A DNA stretch of 44,920 nucleotides from NCBI GenBank assembly GCA_017448965.1, contig JAFSKK010000030.1:1-44920 (forward strand), written 5' to 3'. Source of the stretch: Bacteroidaceae bacterium. Its GTDB lineage: Bacteria; Bacteroidota; Bacteroidia; Bacteroidales; Bacteroidaceae. Shown here piece by piece: positions 35,564 through 44,002 of the stretch (positions are counted from its first letter, which is position 1; each line of letters starts with the position of its first letter). The translations under genes and the position numbers were made by a program. The notes beneath the pieces are model-generated. The model did not search any database. It had not been told where the DNA came from and saw only the letters and a program-made list of their open reading frames with translations.

Positions 35564-36031
35564 TTACTTGAAGTCAATGATGTTCTTAACCCACTTCACG
35601 TCACCATAGCCAAAGGCTTTGTCCACCTCCACCATCTGCGGACGCTTCTTTCCTTCCACTTTCTGCTTCTCCAGAACTGTTACCACAAAACCATTCTCAT
35701 CAGCACACTTCAGGCAACCCTCCATTTTCTTTCCTTCAGCCGTGAGAACTTCCACATCATAGCCAATGGAATTGACATATTGCTGCAACACTTTCATTGG
35801 CTGACCGATGCCAGCCGAGCCCACTTCCAACTCAAAATCTTCCACATCACGGTCGAAGTGCGCTTCGATGAAACGGCTCAGTTCACAACAGTCTTCAATC
35901 CAAACGCCATCCTTGTGATCAATTTCCACGGTGATTTTGTTCTCCTGGTCAACTGTTGCGTCCACCAGAAAATACTCTTTGCCTTCCAGCCACTCAAGGG
36001 CCAGTTCCTTCACTTTGTTCTTGTCAATCAT
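35564..36031 (-). CDS. rimP: Ribosome maturation factor RimP
   Basis: The protein has 155 residues from the ATG at 36031 (MIDKNKVKELA); the longer frame to 36082 adds a basic extension unlike the family. RimP marks are ITVEIDHKDGVWIEDCCELSRFIEAHF and FELEVGSAGIGQPMK, the last where most RimP proteins have a VSSPG-like turn. It helps maturation of the small ribosomal subunit. nusA follows 20 bases later. Confidence 0.93.
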   Translation of the reverse strand: MIDKNKVKELALEWLEGKEYFLVDATVDQENKITVEIDHKDGVWIEDCCELSRFIEAHFDRDVEDFELEVGSAGIGQPMKVLQQYVNSIGYDVEVLTAEGKKMEGCLKCADENGFVVTVLEKQKVEGKKRPQMVEVDKAFGYGDVKWVKNIIDFK

Positions 36032-36093
36032 ATTATTGAATTTTTCTCGCAAAGAAAAGAGGGAACTTTTCAGCCCCCTCATTCAATGCGGTG

Positions 36094-36126
36094 CAAAGGT
36101 ACGCATTTTCTTCTCATACCACCAAA
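36094..36126 (-). promoter_or_regulatory. Promoter of the rimP-nusA-infB operon
   Basis: On the minus strand TTTG (36123-36126) and TACCTTTG (36094-36101) are 21 bases apart, and the -7 box is followed by CACC. The rimP start is about 63 bases downstream. An opposite promoter with -7 TACTTTTG (36219-36226) serves the VTC operon, so this 226-base gap is a divergent promoter region. Confidence 0.75.
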
Positions 36127-36218
36127 CTTTTTCCCACATATTCTATGTATAAGCGTGTTTTTTATGCTAAAAAACGTTATTTTACCACTTTCCTGATGAG
36201 AATGTGGAAAGAAATGTG

Positions 36219-36226
36219 TACTTTTG
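36219..36226 (+). promoter_or_regulatory. Likely -7 element for the VTC operon
   Basis: TACTTTTG fits TAnnTTTG and is followed by TGCG. It is 31 bases before the VTC gene start at 36258. The -33 region has no TTTG, so the promoter could be weak or activator-dependent. Confidence 0.5.
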
Positions 36227-36257
36227 TGCGCTTTTTTCACTTTTACGGCCTAACTAC

Positions 36258-37049
36258 ATGCACAACACCGACAGAGAAATACAGGAACTCTTAGGCTCTA
36301 TGACTCCCATCACACTCGAGCAAATGTCAGACATTCGCTTGATGAACCGCTTAGACACCAAATATGTGGCGTCGAAGGCGCAGTTGGTGCGTTTGCTCCA
36401 GTTGGTACAGGACAAATATTACGTGCAGGAAACGTTGGAAAGAAGAATCATCCCCTATCTGACCACCTACTACGACACAGACGACCATTTCATGTACATG
36501 ATGCACCACAATAAACGGGCACGACGCATGAAAGTGCGGGTGAGAACGTATGTGGCCAGCAAGCTGACCTTTTTGGAAGTGAAGAACAAGAACAACCACG
36601 CCCGCACGAAGAAAAAACGCATTGAAGTACCGTCGCAAGACAACTTCCGAAGCACGGAAGGAGCCCACGAACTGGTTCAGCGAAAAACAGGTCTTGATCT
36701 CAACCGACTGAACGCTGTGGTGCGCAACCAGTTCGACCGTGTCACATTGGTGAACAAAGGGAAGACGGAACGGCTGACCATCGACTTCAACATTGGCTTT
36801 CACAACTTCGAGACCAATCACGACCATGCGACGGACCAATTGGTCATCATAGAGTTGAAGCGCGATGGCAATGTCTTTTCACCCGTATGCAACCTGCTCC
36901 GCGATATCCATGTACACCCCACAGGCTTTTCGAAGTGTTGTATTGGCATGGCGCTGACCGACCCTGGCTTGAAACAAAATAACTTCAAACCGAAACTCCG
37001 CAACCTGGAGAAAATCAACGGACGGAGATTTATCGACCACGAATTATAA
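36258..37049 (+). CDS. VTC-domain polyphosphate polymerase-type protein
   Basis: The protein has 263 residues from the ATG at 36258; the GTG at 36204 would place the promoter inside the gene. The motifs of the VTC triphosphate tunnel fold are in order: RLDTKY (31-36), TTYYDT (69-74), MKVRVRTY (91-98), FLEVKNK (105-111), TKKKR (117-121), ERLTID (171-176) and VIIELK (196-201). The alternating basic and acidic residues would line the tunnel. Eukaryotic VTC4 makes polyphosphate from ATP. Bacterial single-domain forms are found beside DUF4956 and CotH or Cthe_2159 genes, and their product is not settled. It leads a five-gene operon. Confidence 0.9.
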   Translation: MHNTDREIQELLGSMTPITLEQMSDIRLMNRLDTKYVASKAQLVRLLQLVQDKYYVQETLERRIIPYLTTYYDTDDHFMYMMHHNKRARRMKVRVRTYVASKLTFLEVKNKNNHARTKKKRIEVPSQDNFRSTEGAHELVQRKTGLDLNRLNAVVRNQFDRVTLVNKGKTERLTIDFNIGFHNFETNHDHATDQLVIIELKRDGNVFSPVCNLLRDIHVHPTGFSKCCIGMALTDPGLKQNNFKPKLRNLEKINGRRFIDHEL

Positions 37050-37064
37050 AACTAAAAAAACTAT

Positions 37065-37763
37065 ATGGACGCAATTAACGACTTTCTGGCAGTGTTGTCC
37101 AGTGACACGTGTCGAATTCTCGACCTGCTGTTACGACTCACCATCAACACCATCTTCACCATCATTATCGCCCGTGCCTTCTACTTTCCGAAAGCACGTC
37201 GTCGCGACTTTTTCTTCACCTATATTCTGGTAGGCTTCTGCATCTTCATGCTCATCCACCTGATGGGTGATGCCAAAATCAAAACAGGTATAGCGATGGG
37301 ACTTTTCGCCATCTTCTGCATCATGCGCTACCGCACAGAATCTGTGCCAATACGCGAGATGACTTACCTGTTCCTCATCATCTCTTTGGCTGCTATCAAC
37401 GGTTTGGCATGGGCAGCCGACATCTCCCCCAAGCATCCTGAATTTGCAGGACCGCTCATGACGAGCATGGGAGAGCTGATCCTGACCGATCTCGTTTTCG
37501 TGTTGGGCGTATGGATTGCCGAAGCGAACAAACTGGTGAAGAGTCTCTCTTCCAAGTACATCAAATATGACAAGATTGACCTTATCAAGCCCAGTTGCCG
37601 TAAGGAACTCATCGAAGATTTGAAGGCTCGTACCGGCTTGGACATTACCCACGTATCTATCGGTTCCATTGACTTCCTGAAGGACATGGCACTTATCAAA
37701 ATTTACTATAATACCGACGAGGAAGACGAGTCGGCACAAAAAATGCCAAAGGAATATGCATAA
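37065..37763 (+). CDS. DUF4956-family membrane protein
   Basis: The protein has 232 residues. Four or five hydrophobic segments (about 18-38, 48-66, 72-88, 97-115, 132-150) precede a cytoplasmic C-terminal domain of about 80 residues. ARAFYFPKARRRDFFFTYILVG and FCIMRYRTESVPIREMTYLF are typical of DUF4956. These proteins are nearly always encoded beside VTC-domain proteins and may be the membrane partner or exporter for their product; this is an inference from gene order. It starts 15 bases after the VTC gene and overlaps the next gene by 8 bases. Confidence 0.88.
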   Translation: MDAINDFLAVLSSDTCRILDLLLRLTINTIFTIIIARAFYFPKARRRDFFFTYILVGFCIFMLIHLMGDAKIKTGIAMGLFAIFCIMRYRTESVPIREMTYLFLIISLAAINGLAWAADISPKHPEFAGPLMTSMGELILTDLVFVLGVWIAEANKLVKSLSSKYIKYDKIDLIKPSCRKELIEDLKARTGLDITHVSIGSIDFLKDMALIKIYYNTDEEDESAQKMPKEYA

Positions 37764-38619
37764 ACACACACTGACATGCCGAAGGATCCTGACAGCCATA
37801 CTGGCTACTTCCATCCTTCAATTCTTCCATCCTTCATCTCTTCATGCACAAAGCGATGACTTTGGCATGGATTTTTCCCTTAGTGCAGAAAAGAAACTCC
37901 GCCCAGGCACACATGTGTCTGTCGAGGGAGGTGTGCGCACGATGGATCATACCAAGAAAGTAGACCGTTGGACAGCAGGAATCGGCATGGAACAACGGCT
38001 CTACCAAAACGACGTCTTCAATCTCAAAACAGATTTGAAGTGGGAATACATGTGGGTGAACTATCCCGAGCAAACCAAGGATAAGTACGAGAACTTCGAG
38101 TACTTTGACGGTCAGAATTACTACTCAGCCACAGAGTACATGGGGTACAACCACCGCCACCAGTTCTGGCGTGGACGCCATCGTACAAGCCTCAGCCTCT
38201 CGGCAGGCTACAAGCCCAACAAACGGTGGGACTTCTCGTGGAGAGAGATGTTGCAGTACTCTCATTTCAACAAAGGCACCACCACGATGGAGCGTTACCG
38301 TGTGGATGACGAAGACGAAGATGCGTTCAACCTGCTCGACGACAACACGAAAACCTACCGAGCCAAAGACAAGTTCGTGTTACGTTCCAGAATCGGGGTT
38401 GCCTACAACATCCGTCACTGCCCTATCGATCCTTATGCCACAGCAGAATACGGATGCGGATTGCACCACAAGGCCAACAAGTGGAAATATACCGCCGGAG
38501 CTGAAATCAAACTGAACAAGCAGAACAAAATAGACCTTTTCTACCGCTACCAGACCGAGGACGACGATGATGAGCCTAACGGACACTTTCTTGGCATCGG
38601 CTACAACTTCAAATTCTGA
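37756..38619 (+). CDS. DUF2490-like outer-membrane beta-barrel protein
   Basis: The protein has 287 residues with a signal peptide ending near LHAQ. Alternating amphipathic strands such as LRPGTHVSVEGGVRTM, WTAGIGMEQRLY and RTSLSLSAGYKP, and the C-terminus GIGYNFKF ending in phenylalanine, are those of an outer-membrane barrel. The pattern fits the DUF2490 family. The start overlaps the DUF4956 gene by 8 bases, so the two are translationally coupled. In this operon it may be the outer-membrane partner of the VTC/DUF4956 pair. Confidence 0.75.
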   Translation: MHKHTLTCRRILTAILATSILQFFHPSSLHAQSDDFGMDFSLSAEKKLRPGTHVSVEGGVRTMDHTKKVDRWTAGIGMEQRLYQNDVFNLKTDLKWEYMWVNYPEQTKDKYENFEYFDGQNYYSATEYMGYNHRHQFWRGRHRTSLSLSAGYKPNKRWDFSWREMLQYSHFNKGTTTMERYRVDDEDEDAFNLLDDNTKTYRAKDKFVLRSRIGVAYNIRHCPIDPYATAEYGCGLHHKANKWKYTAGAEIKLNKQNKIDLFYRYQTEDDDDEPNGHFLGIGYNFKF

Positions 38620-38639
38620 AACAAAAAAGATTCAACAAT

Positions 38640-39032
38640 ATGAAAAAGATTCTTGCACTTATCGCAGGGCTTATGCTCATGGCCGGGGAAGCCTTGGCCG
38701 ACGACTTCAACCTTTACTACATCACCAACGAAGGCATCTTGGCTCAACAAAGTTGGGAAGTCTCCAGCCTCCAGAAAATCACCTTTGAGAACGGACAGAT
38801 CAATGTAATCGCCACCGATGGAACCACCACCGTGCTGTCCACCTCCAACATTCAGAAACTCATTTTCTTCACAGAAGAGACCGCAACTGGCATCGACAAA
38901 ATCAAGGAGAATGAGAAAGCCGTTCAGAAAGGCAAAGTGTATGACTTATCTGGACGTCGCATCAAGACCGACGGCAACAAACTGCCCAAAGGCTTCTATA
39001 TCATAGACGGAAAGAAAGCCTTCATCAAGTAA
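38640..39032 (+). CDS. Small secreted protein with sorting-like C-terminal tail
   Basis: The protein has 130 residues with a signal peptide ending near ALAD. The middle is a short beta-rich segment (ITFENGQINVIATDG). The C-terminus VYDLSGRRIKTDG...LPKGFYIIDGKKAFIK resembles the type A C-terminal signal used by the type IX secretion system, as seen on many Prevotella proteins. That would place it at the cell surface, though no secretion genes are in the window. The N-terminal region resembles the beginning of the next gene's product in layout. It lies 20 bases after the barrel gene. Confidence 0.75.
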   Translation: MKKILALIAGLMLMAGEALADDFNLYYITNEGILAQQSWEVSSLQKITFENGQINVIATDGTTTVLSTSNIQKLIFFTEETATGIDKIKENEKAVQKGKVYDLSGRRIKTDGNKLPKGFYIIDGKKAFIK

Positions 39033-39046
39033 AAAAACACAGACAC

Positions 39047-40462
39047 ATGAAAGCAAACATCAGTAAAATCATTCGTCTCATCCTGTTGGCCCTTCCTCTT
39101 TGGGGAATGGGAAACATTGCCCATGCACAGAAGGTTTACATCTGCAAGGACGGAGACTATATCACCAAAGACATATCAGAAGGATTGGAGATAGACCTCG
39201 CCGACCAGCCAGACTCCATCACTTTCACAAAGCCGAAGATAGACCCTGTGGTGAACATTGTCTATAACGGCACCACAGCTACGGTCAGTATTCCGATGTT
39301 CCTTACCGACACCGTAACCTGCTCCAGCGGCACCAGTTCTAATGTTGTCCTCACCTACGCAGGTACAGAACAGGAAATCATCTACAATGTGAGCGGAAGC
39401 AGTTCTGCAGGTTCGCTCGTCATCAAGAGCGACTACAAACAGACCGTCAAACTCAACGGAGTCAGCCTGACCTCCACGTTGGGTGAAGCCATGCGATTCA
39501 AGTGCGGTAAACGCACCGAACTTGTGATGGCCACAGGCTCCGTCAACACCTTCGCCGACACCAACGACAATGGCTTAACTGCCGACCCTACCGACAACCA
39601 CAAAGCCTGCATCTACACCAAAGGCCACTTGGAAATCTCTGGTGCCGGCACACTGAACGTGACGGGCAACTATAACCATGCCATTGCCACTAAAGAATAT
39701 GTGAAGGTGAAGAAAACCGTCAATGAAATCAACATCCTTGGTTCTGTCGGCGATGCCATCCATGCAGGTCAATACTTCCAAATCAACGGAGGTACCATCA
39801 ACATCGACAAAGGCACCTTAGGTGACGGCATCCAAGCCGAGTTCAAAACCGATGACCTCGGAGCCATCATCACAGACGATGAAGAAAACACGGGTGAGGT
39901 AATCATCAACGGTGGAACCATCAACGCCATAGCATCCGCCACGCAAGACACCAAGTGCATCAAGGCCGATGGCAACATCACCATCAATAGCGGCACCTTG
40001 CAGCTCGATGCGATTGCACGTGGTTCACGCGGCATTCAAACCGACGGCAGCATCGCCATCAACCAAGACGAAGATGCTACCACTTCTATCACCATCACTG
40101 CCCAAGGCGCCAAGTGCAATCTGGAAGAAGACGAGGACGACCCACACAAGTGTATGGGCATCAATGTGGACGGTGACATCAACATCACCGGAGGCGACAT
40201 CAACATCACCGCATCAGGCACCAGCGCCAACGGCATGAAAGCCGACAACGACATCAACGTGAGCGGAGGCACCATCACCGTCGCCGCCACTGGCACCAGC
40301 ACCAACGGCATGAAGATTGGCAACAATGCCACCTTCACAGGCGGCACCACCACCGTCACCTCCACTGGCTCCAAGAGCGTGGGCATCGTCTATAGCGGCA
40401 CACGCACCGTCGGAACGGGGGCAACTGTCAACGCCAGCTGGACGTACAAAAAGAAGAACTAA
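39047..40462 (+). CDS. Secreted Cthe_2159-type carbohydrate-binding beta-helix protein
   Basis: The protein has 471 residues with a signal peptide ending at AHAQ. Residues from about 85 on form right-handed-beta-helix-like repeats with the family marks LEISGAGTLNVTGNYNHAIATKEYV, GDAIHAGQYFQINGGTINID and GDGIQAEF. Later copies read DINITGGDINITASGTSANGMKADNDINVSGGTITV. These match the Cthe_2159 family, whose founder binds cellulose and pectin-type acidic polymers. Acidic loops (DDEEN, EEDEDD) could bind calcium. It is the last gene of the VTC operon, and no CotH kinase gene is present here. Confidence 0.86.
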   Translation: MKANISKIIRLILLALPLWGMGNIAHAQKVYICKDGDYITKDISEGLEIDLADQPDSITFTKPKIDPVVNIVYNGTTATVSIPMFLTDTVTCSSGTSSNVVLTYAGTEQEIIYNVSGSSSAGSLVIKSDYKQTVKLNGVSLTSTLGEAMRFKCGKRTELVMATGSVNTFADTNDNGLTADPTDNHKACIYTKGHLEISGAGTLNVTGNYNHAIATKEYVKVKKTVNEINILGSVGDAIHAGQYFQINGGTINIDKGTLGDGIQAEFKTDDLGAIITDDEENTGEVIINGGTINAIASATQDTKCIKADGNITINSGTLQLDAIARGSRGIQTDGSIAINQDEDATTSITITAQGAKCNLEEDEDDPHKCMGINVDGDINITGGDINITASGTSANGMKADNDINVSGGTITVAATGTSTNGMKIGNNATFTGGTTTVTSTGSKSVGIVYSGTRTVGTGATVNASWTYKKKN

Positions 40463-40483
40463 GACAAACTCATAAGAACCCAT

Positions 40484-40530
40484 AAAGAGGGCGGACACGC
40501 AGATGATTGTGTGTCCGCCCTCTTTTGTTT
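40484..40530. terminator. Terminator after the VTC operon
   Basis: AAAGAGGGCGGACAC (40484-40498) pairs perfectly with GTGTCCGCCCTCTTT (40511-40525), followed by T-rich sequence. It sits between the converging operons; on the minus strand it is followed by an ATGGG sequence, so it is stronger in the plus direction. Confidence 0.88.
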
Positions 40531-40551
40531 TTATCCCTTATTGTTCGCCGC

Positions 40552-41637
40552 CTATTTCAGGCTTCTCTTCTTCGGATTGATTTCAAGGGACTCCCCGAAC
40601 TGCTCCAGGATGCGTTCACCCTCCGCGTTGGAGATTTCCCTTTCATTCTTGTAGTAGGTGCTCTCCATCTCGTCTTTCTGATAGTTATAAGACTGCTGGT
40701 CAACAATACGGTACTTCGGTTGACTTTTCTCCACCACCGTATACTCCGCACGGAAGCAACCTGTGCCGCATCCACCTGCCGCCCCCACCACGTTGGGATG
40801 GAACAGAAGATGCGTCTTGAAATAGGTGGAGGCAAGCATCTGGATGTTGCCCTGCACGATGGAGTAGATGGCCTGGTCTTCCTCGTTCTCAGAAAGGAGC
40901 CACAACTCAGGGTTATCATCCTCGTCAAAGTCATAAAGCACATACTTCGTGAACTTCACCTTTTCGGGCAATTGATAGAGGTTGTCATACTGCCTGCACA
41001 TCCAATCCATGTTCTCGATTTGGGTGGATGAGAACTTGGGACGCATGCCGTCCCACTGATACGTGTGCTTGATGGAGAAGCCCCAATGCATGAGGTATTC
41101 ATCCACCTCGACGGCTTTCCCCTCCTGAGGCAGACGGATGTGTACCATATCAACGCCAGGGGTGTTATACGACGGCACGAAATTCGTCAGCGGATGACTC
41201 TCGGGCGTAAGTGTCTTCTTGCTGGCATCGTAGTCGTAGAAGAGCGCGATGGGATGCGGTGTCAACCCATGATAGCGGGTGTAGACAACGGCAAAGAGTT
41301 TGTGGCCGTTGTTGCGTTTCCACACACAAGCCGCAATGTCCTCGCCATCATCGCCCAGTTCCTGAGCGCTGACATAGCCGTTCGGACGATCCACCACGAT
41401 GGCGTAGGCATCTTCATCACCCGTGTTGGTGGTAGGATGCGCCAAGAGTTCGCTGCCTGGCACAGTTCGCCATGTGTTGTTGAAGGCGGTGAACAACGTG
41501 AGGATGTTGCCGTCCTTCACTCCCGTGATGGCCTTCTTTGCCCAACCTGCACGGATTTCATCAGTGCTGTAGTTCTTCTGTGCCGACACCATCAGGGTGC
41601 ACATCAAGCACACACATGTCAAAATTGTCTTCTTCAT
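40552..41637 (-). CDS. Secreted protein, paralog of the upstream lipoprotein
   Basis: The protein has 361 residues with a signal peptide ending at SAQ. No known family is recognised. It shares ordered blocks with the 41646-42839 product: FTAFNNTW, NGYVSAQE, ACVWKRNNGHKLFAV, LFYDYDASKKTLTPES, YVLYDFDEDDNPELW and NEREISNAEGERIL. The DFDEDDNPE block has the spacing of a calcium-binding DxDxD loop. It lacks the lipobox of its paralog, so it may be free in the periplasm or secreted. It follows the paralog by 8 bases in an operon of three genes. Confidence 0.75.
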   Translation of the reverse strand: MKKTILTCVCLMCTLMVSAQKNYSTDEIRAGWAKKAITGVKDGNILTLFTAFNNTWRTVPGSELLAHPTTNTGDEDAYAIVVDRPNGYVSAQELGDDGEDIAACVWKRNNGHKLFAVVYTRYHGLTPHPIALFYDYDASKKTLTPESHPLTNFVPSYNTPGVDMVHIRLPQEGKAVEVDEYLMHWGFSIKHTYQWDGMRPKFSSTQIENMDWMCRQYDNLYQLPEKVKFTKYVLYDFDEDDNPELWLLSENEEDQAIYSIVQGNIQMLASTYFKTHLLFHPNVVGAAGGCGTGCFRAEYTVVEKSQPKYRIVDQQSYNYQKDEMESTYYKNEREISNAEGERILEQFGESLEINPKKRSLK

Positions 41638-41645
41638 ATCGCTTT

Positions 41646-42839
41646 TTATTTAAGATTCGCAAGCTTGTACCACTTGGGCTTCAGCAACTTGCCTTCTCCC
41701 TTGATGTTCTTCTTGATCTCCTTGGCTTCAGCCTCACCGATTTCCCTCTCACCGATGTAGTATTCGTGCCTCTCCTCTACCTGGAAGTCGGTGAAATCTT
41801 GCCACTTCGTGCTGTTCCTCACGGTTACATAGTGGTTATAGTAGGAAGGGCCGCCTGCCGGATAGCCGACACCCACCCATCCTTTGCCGATGGAGGGGCG
41901 CTTCCCCTCGCTCTCCGTGATGAGCAGCGACGGAGAACCTTCTTCGCCAAAGCAGAAGATGGCACCATCTTCATCCTTGGCTGTGCGCACCCACACTTCC
42001 TCACCACCATCACCATCGATGTCGATGAGGGCAAACTTCGCCAGCGGATAGTGTACATCGTCGAGGTCTTCCTTGCGGTATTCCTCTTCCAGTTGGGTCG
42101 TCCAACCTGTGTCGTGACCCACATACTTCAGGTTCTGTCCGTCGAAGGTGTAGATGGCATTGAGGAAGATGAGTCCTCCTCTTTCCTCCACCTCCATCAC
42201 CTTGCCTTCATGCGGCAGACGGTAGAGTTCTATCGGTTTGTCTGGGAAAATCAGGTGTTCCTTCTTCACAGGCGATGCCTCGGGAGTGAGTGTTTTCTTG
42301 GCAGGGTCGTAGTCGTAGAAGCAGACAAACTCGCCCATATCGTTGCGAGCCTTGCCCATGTTGACGGCAAAGAGTTTGTGGCCGTTCTTGCGGCTCCACA
42401 CACAGGCAGACACCACGCTCAGGTCTTCACCCTCGTACCAAGCTGACTCCACATAGCCGTTCTTCCTGTCGATGATGTTACCTTCCTCAAAGAGGCCATC
42501 GTCGGGCACCGATGTGGGGTCTGCCTCGTGCATGATGCGGTTGCCCTCATGAGTGGGCCATTCCTTGTTGAAGGCTCCGAAGAGTGCCACGATGTCGCTC
42601 TTTCCGCCAGTCACCTGGATGGTGCGCTTTTGCCAATACTTCGCCACATCGCTGGCATCGTAGATACCGCTCTGCCCTTCCATCTCCTCGTCGGGTACCT
42701 CATAACCCTCTGCGCCCGCCTCAGCAGCCACAGAGTCCGCACTTGTCTTTTCGGCAGCAGCGTTGCCACCCTGATTGCAGCCCATCATTCCCAAGAGGGG
42801 AAGCGCGATGGCCAACACATAAATGATGTTCCTTTTCAT
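41646..42839 (-). CDS. Lipoprotein with DxDxD block, paralog of the downstream gene
   Basis: The protein has 397 residues. The lipobox is LGMMGC, and the mature part starts with an alanine- and glutamate-rich linker. Blocks shared with the next gene include FGAFNKEW, NGYVESAW, ACVWSRKNGHKLFAV, CFYDYDPAKKTLTPEA, FALIDIDGDGGEEVW and GEREIGEAEAKEI. The DIDGDGGEE loop resembles an EF-hand-type or FG-GAP-like calcium site. The family is not recognised, and a surface or periplasmic binding role is only a guess. The gap to the preceding gene is 17 bases. Confidence 0.78.
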   Translation of the reverse strand: MKRNIIYVLAIALPLLGMMGCNQGGNAAAEKTSADSVAAEAGAEGYEVPDEEMEGQSGIYDASDVAKYWQKRTIQVTGGKSDIVALFGAFNKEWPTHEGNRIMHEADPTSVPDDGLFEEGNIIDRKNGYVESAWYEGEDLSVVSACVWSRKNGHKLFAVNMGKARNDMGEFVCFYDYDPAKKTLTPEASPVKKEHLIFPDKPIELYRLPHEGKVMEVEERGGLIFLNAIYTFDGQNLKYVGHDTGWTTQLEEEYRKEDLDDVHYPLAKFALIDIDGDGGEEVWVRTAKDEDGAIFCFGEEGSPSLLITESEGKRPSIGKGWVGVGYPAGGPSYYNHYVTVRNSTKWQDFTDFQVEERHEYYIGEREIGEAEAKEIKKNIKGEGKLLKPKWYKLANLK

Positions 42840-42856
42840 ATTGCTTCTTATTGACG

Positions 42857-43858
42857 TTATTCTGGGTAATTATAGTAGCCGCCCACCTCATGCTGCACCA
42901 ACTTGTCGCCTTTGATGGTCATCCAACCAAAGCCGGTGCTCTCGGCAGACAAATGCATGTAGAGGAGTTCGATGCCATCAGGACCGACGAAGGCCACATC
43001 ATAGATGTTGGGATAGTATTCCCCATCATCGTCCACATGCCACGTGAAGCCCTCGCCCTCGAAGTATTGAGCCTCATCGCTGTACGACCAGATGTCTTCG
43101 CCACACATCAGCAGTTCCACCGCAAGGCATTGCTTTCCCTTGGGCTTGAACTGGATGAAGCCCGTCTTGTAGTCGTTGCCGATGGTGGCTGTCAAAGCCG
43201 AGCGGTCAGCCTTCATGCCATACTTCGTCTCCATCGCCTTCACCACATCGGTAGGCAACGGCTTGTGCTGAGACTCAGACACCGTCTTCACAGTCAACCG
43301 TGTGCGGGGATTGAGATACTCGTCGGCCAGCAACCACAGGAGTTTGTAGCAATAGCCGTCCCCCTGCAGTTTCTTGAGGTCTTTAGGATTGTTGAACTTG
43401 AACTTCAATCCCTGCATGGGGTTCTGGGGAGAGCGCAGCATCGCGTTGTCGGCATCCTCGCTGGTCACGTCCTCCACAAAGGTCACATCGAGCAGTAGGC
43501 CGTCCTCACCCATCACTTTCGTGTACTGATTCTTCTGCTGCCGCATTCTGTCCTGAATCTGCCACGATGCCAGGTATTCTGGGTCGCTGCCATCAGCAGG
43601 CTTATTCAGCGGTGTCCAATACACCACCTCCACCACCTGGCCCTCTTCAGGGCTGGTCCTCACATAGAGCGGAACAGGAGGCACATTGGTTGGCAAGCCA
43701 GCCATCCGCTCAATGGCTTCGAACTCAAAGTCCTCAGGCACCGAGTCGGTCATTGCCGCCACAGAGTCGGCCTCTCCGCTTCCCTTCGTAGCGTTTCCCG
43801 TGCATGCCGCCATCGCCGCAGCCAGGAACATCATTCCTAAAACAGTCGTCTTTCCCAT
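42857..43858 (-). CDS. Lipoprotein of unknown function
   Basis: The protein has 333 residues from the ATG at 43858 (MGKTTVLG); the frame to 43900 runs into the promoter. The lipobox is AMAAC. The sequence has a beta-strand look (VPLYVRTSPEEGQVVEVVYW, WHVDDDGEYYPNIYDVAFVG) and no recognised domain. It is not evidently homologous to the two paralogs downstream. It leads the three-gene operon, so the trio may act together. Confidence 0.75.
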   Translation of the reverse strand: MGKTTVLGMMFLAAAMAACTGNATKGSGEADSVAAMTDSVPEDFEFEAIERMAGLPTNVPPVPLYVRTSPEEGQVVEVVYWTPLNKPADGSDPEYLASWQIQDRMRQQKNQYTKVMGEDGLLLDVTFVEDVTSEDADNAMLRSPQNPMQGLKFKFNNPKDLKKLQGDGYCYKLLWLLADEYLNPRTRLTVKTVSESQHKPLPTDVVKAMETKYGMKADRSALTATIGNDYKTGFIQFKPKGKQCLAVELLMCGEDIWSYSDEAQYFEGEGFTWHVDDDGEYYPNIYDVAFVGPDGIELLYMHLSAESTGFGWMTIKGDKLVQHEVGGYYNYPE

Positions 43859-43889
43859 ATCCTTGTAATTTTTAGTGGTAAATTCTCGG

Positions 43890-43922
43890 CAAATATACAA
43901 AGAAAAAAGGATACCCGCACAA
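43890..43922 (-). promoter_or_regulatory. Promoter of the three-gene lipoprotein operon
   Basis: On the minus strand the -7 box TATATTTG (43890-43897) is followed by CCG, with a weak CTTG at about 43919-43922 as -33. The start codon is 32 bases downstream. Confidence 0.55.
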
Positions 43923-43930
43923 GAAAAGGC

Positions 43931-43968
43931 AAAAAAAAGGCGGGCAGCCCCGTTTTGTGCTGCCTGCC
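43931..43968 (-). terminator. Terminator after the lipocalin-like gene
   Basis: GGCGGGCAGC (43939-43948) pairs with GCTGCCTGCC (43959-43968) with one mismatch. On the minus strand the stem is followed by eight T (43931-43938). It lies 35 bases past the stop of the gene ending at 44003. Confidence 0.85.
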
Positions 43969-44002
43969 TCGCTGTTTCTGAACTTTTTTAGGAAAGGTTT
44001 GA

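Noticed and set aside
36157-36175. AT hairpin GTTTTTTA with TAAAAAAC
   Set aside because: The arms are perfect but only 8 bases and almost all A and T; likely chance in AT-rich intergenic DNA.
40180-40345. Possible DNA tandem repeat or CRISPR-like array
   Set aside because: The repeats are coding repeats of the beta-helix protein, with variable length and codon-level differences and no spacer structure.
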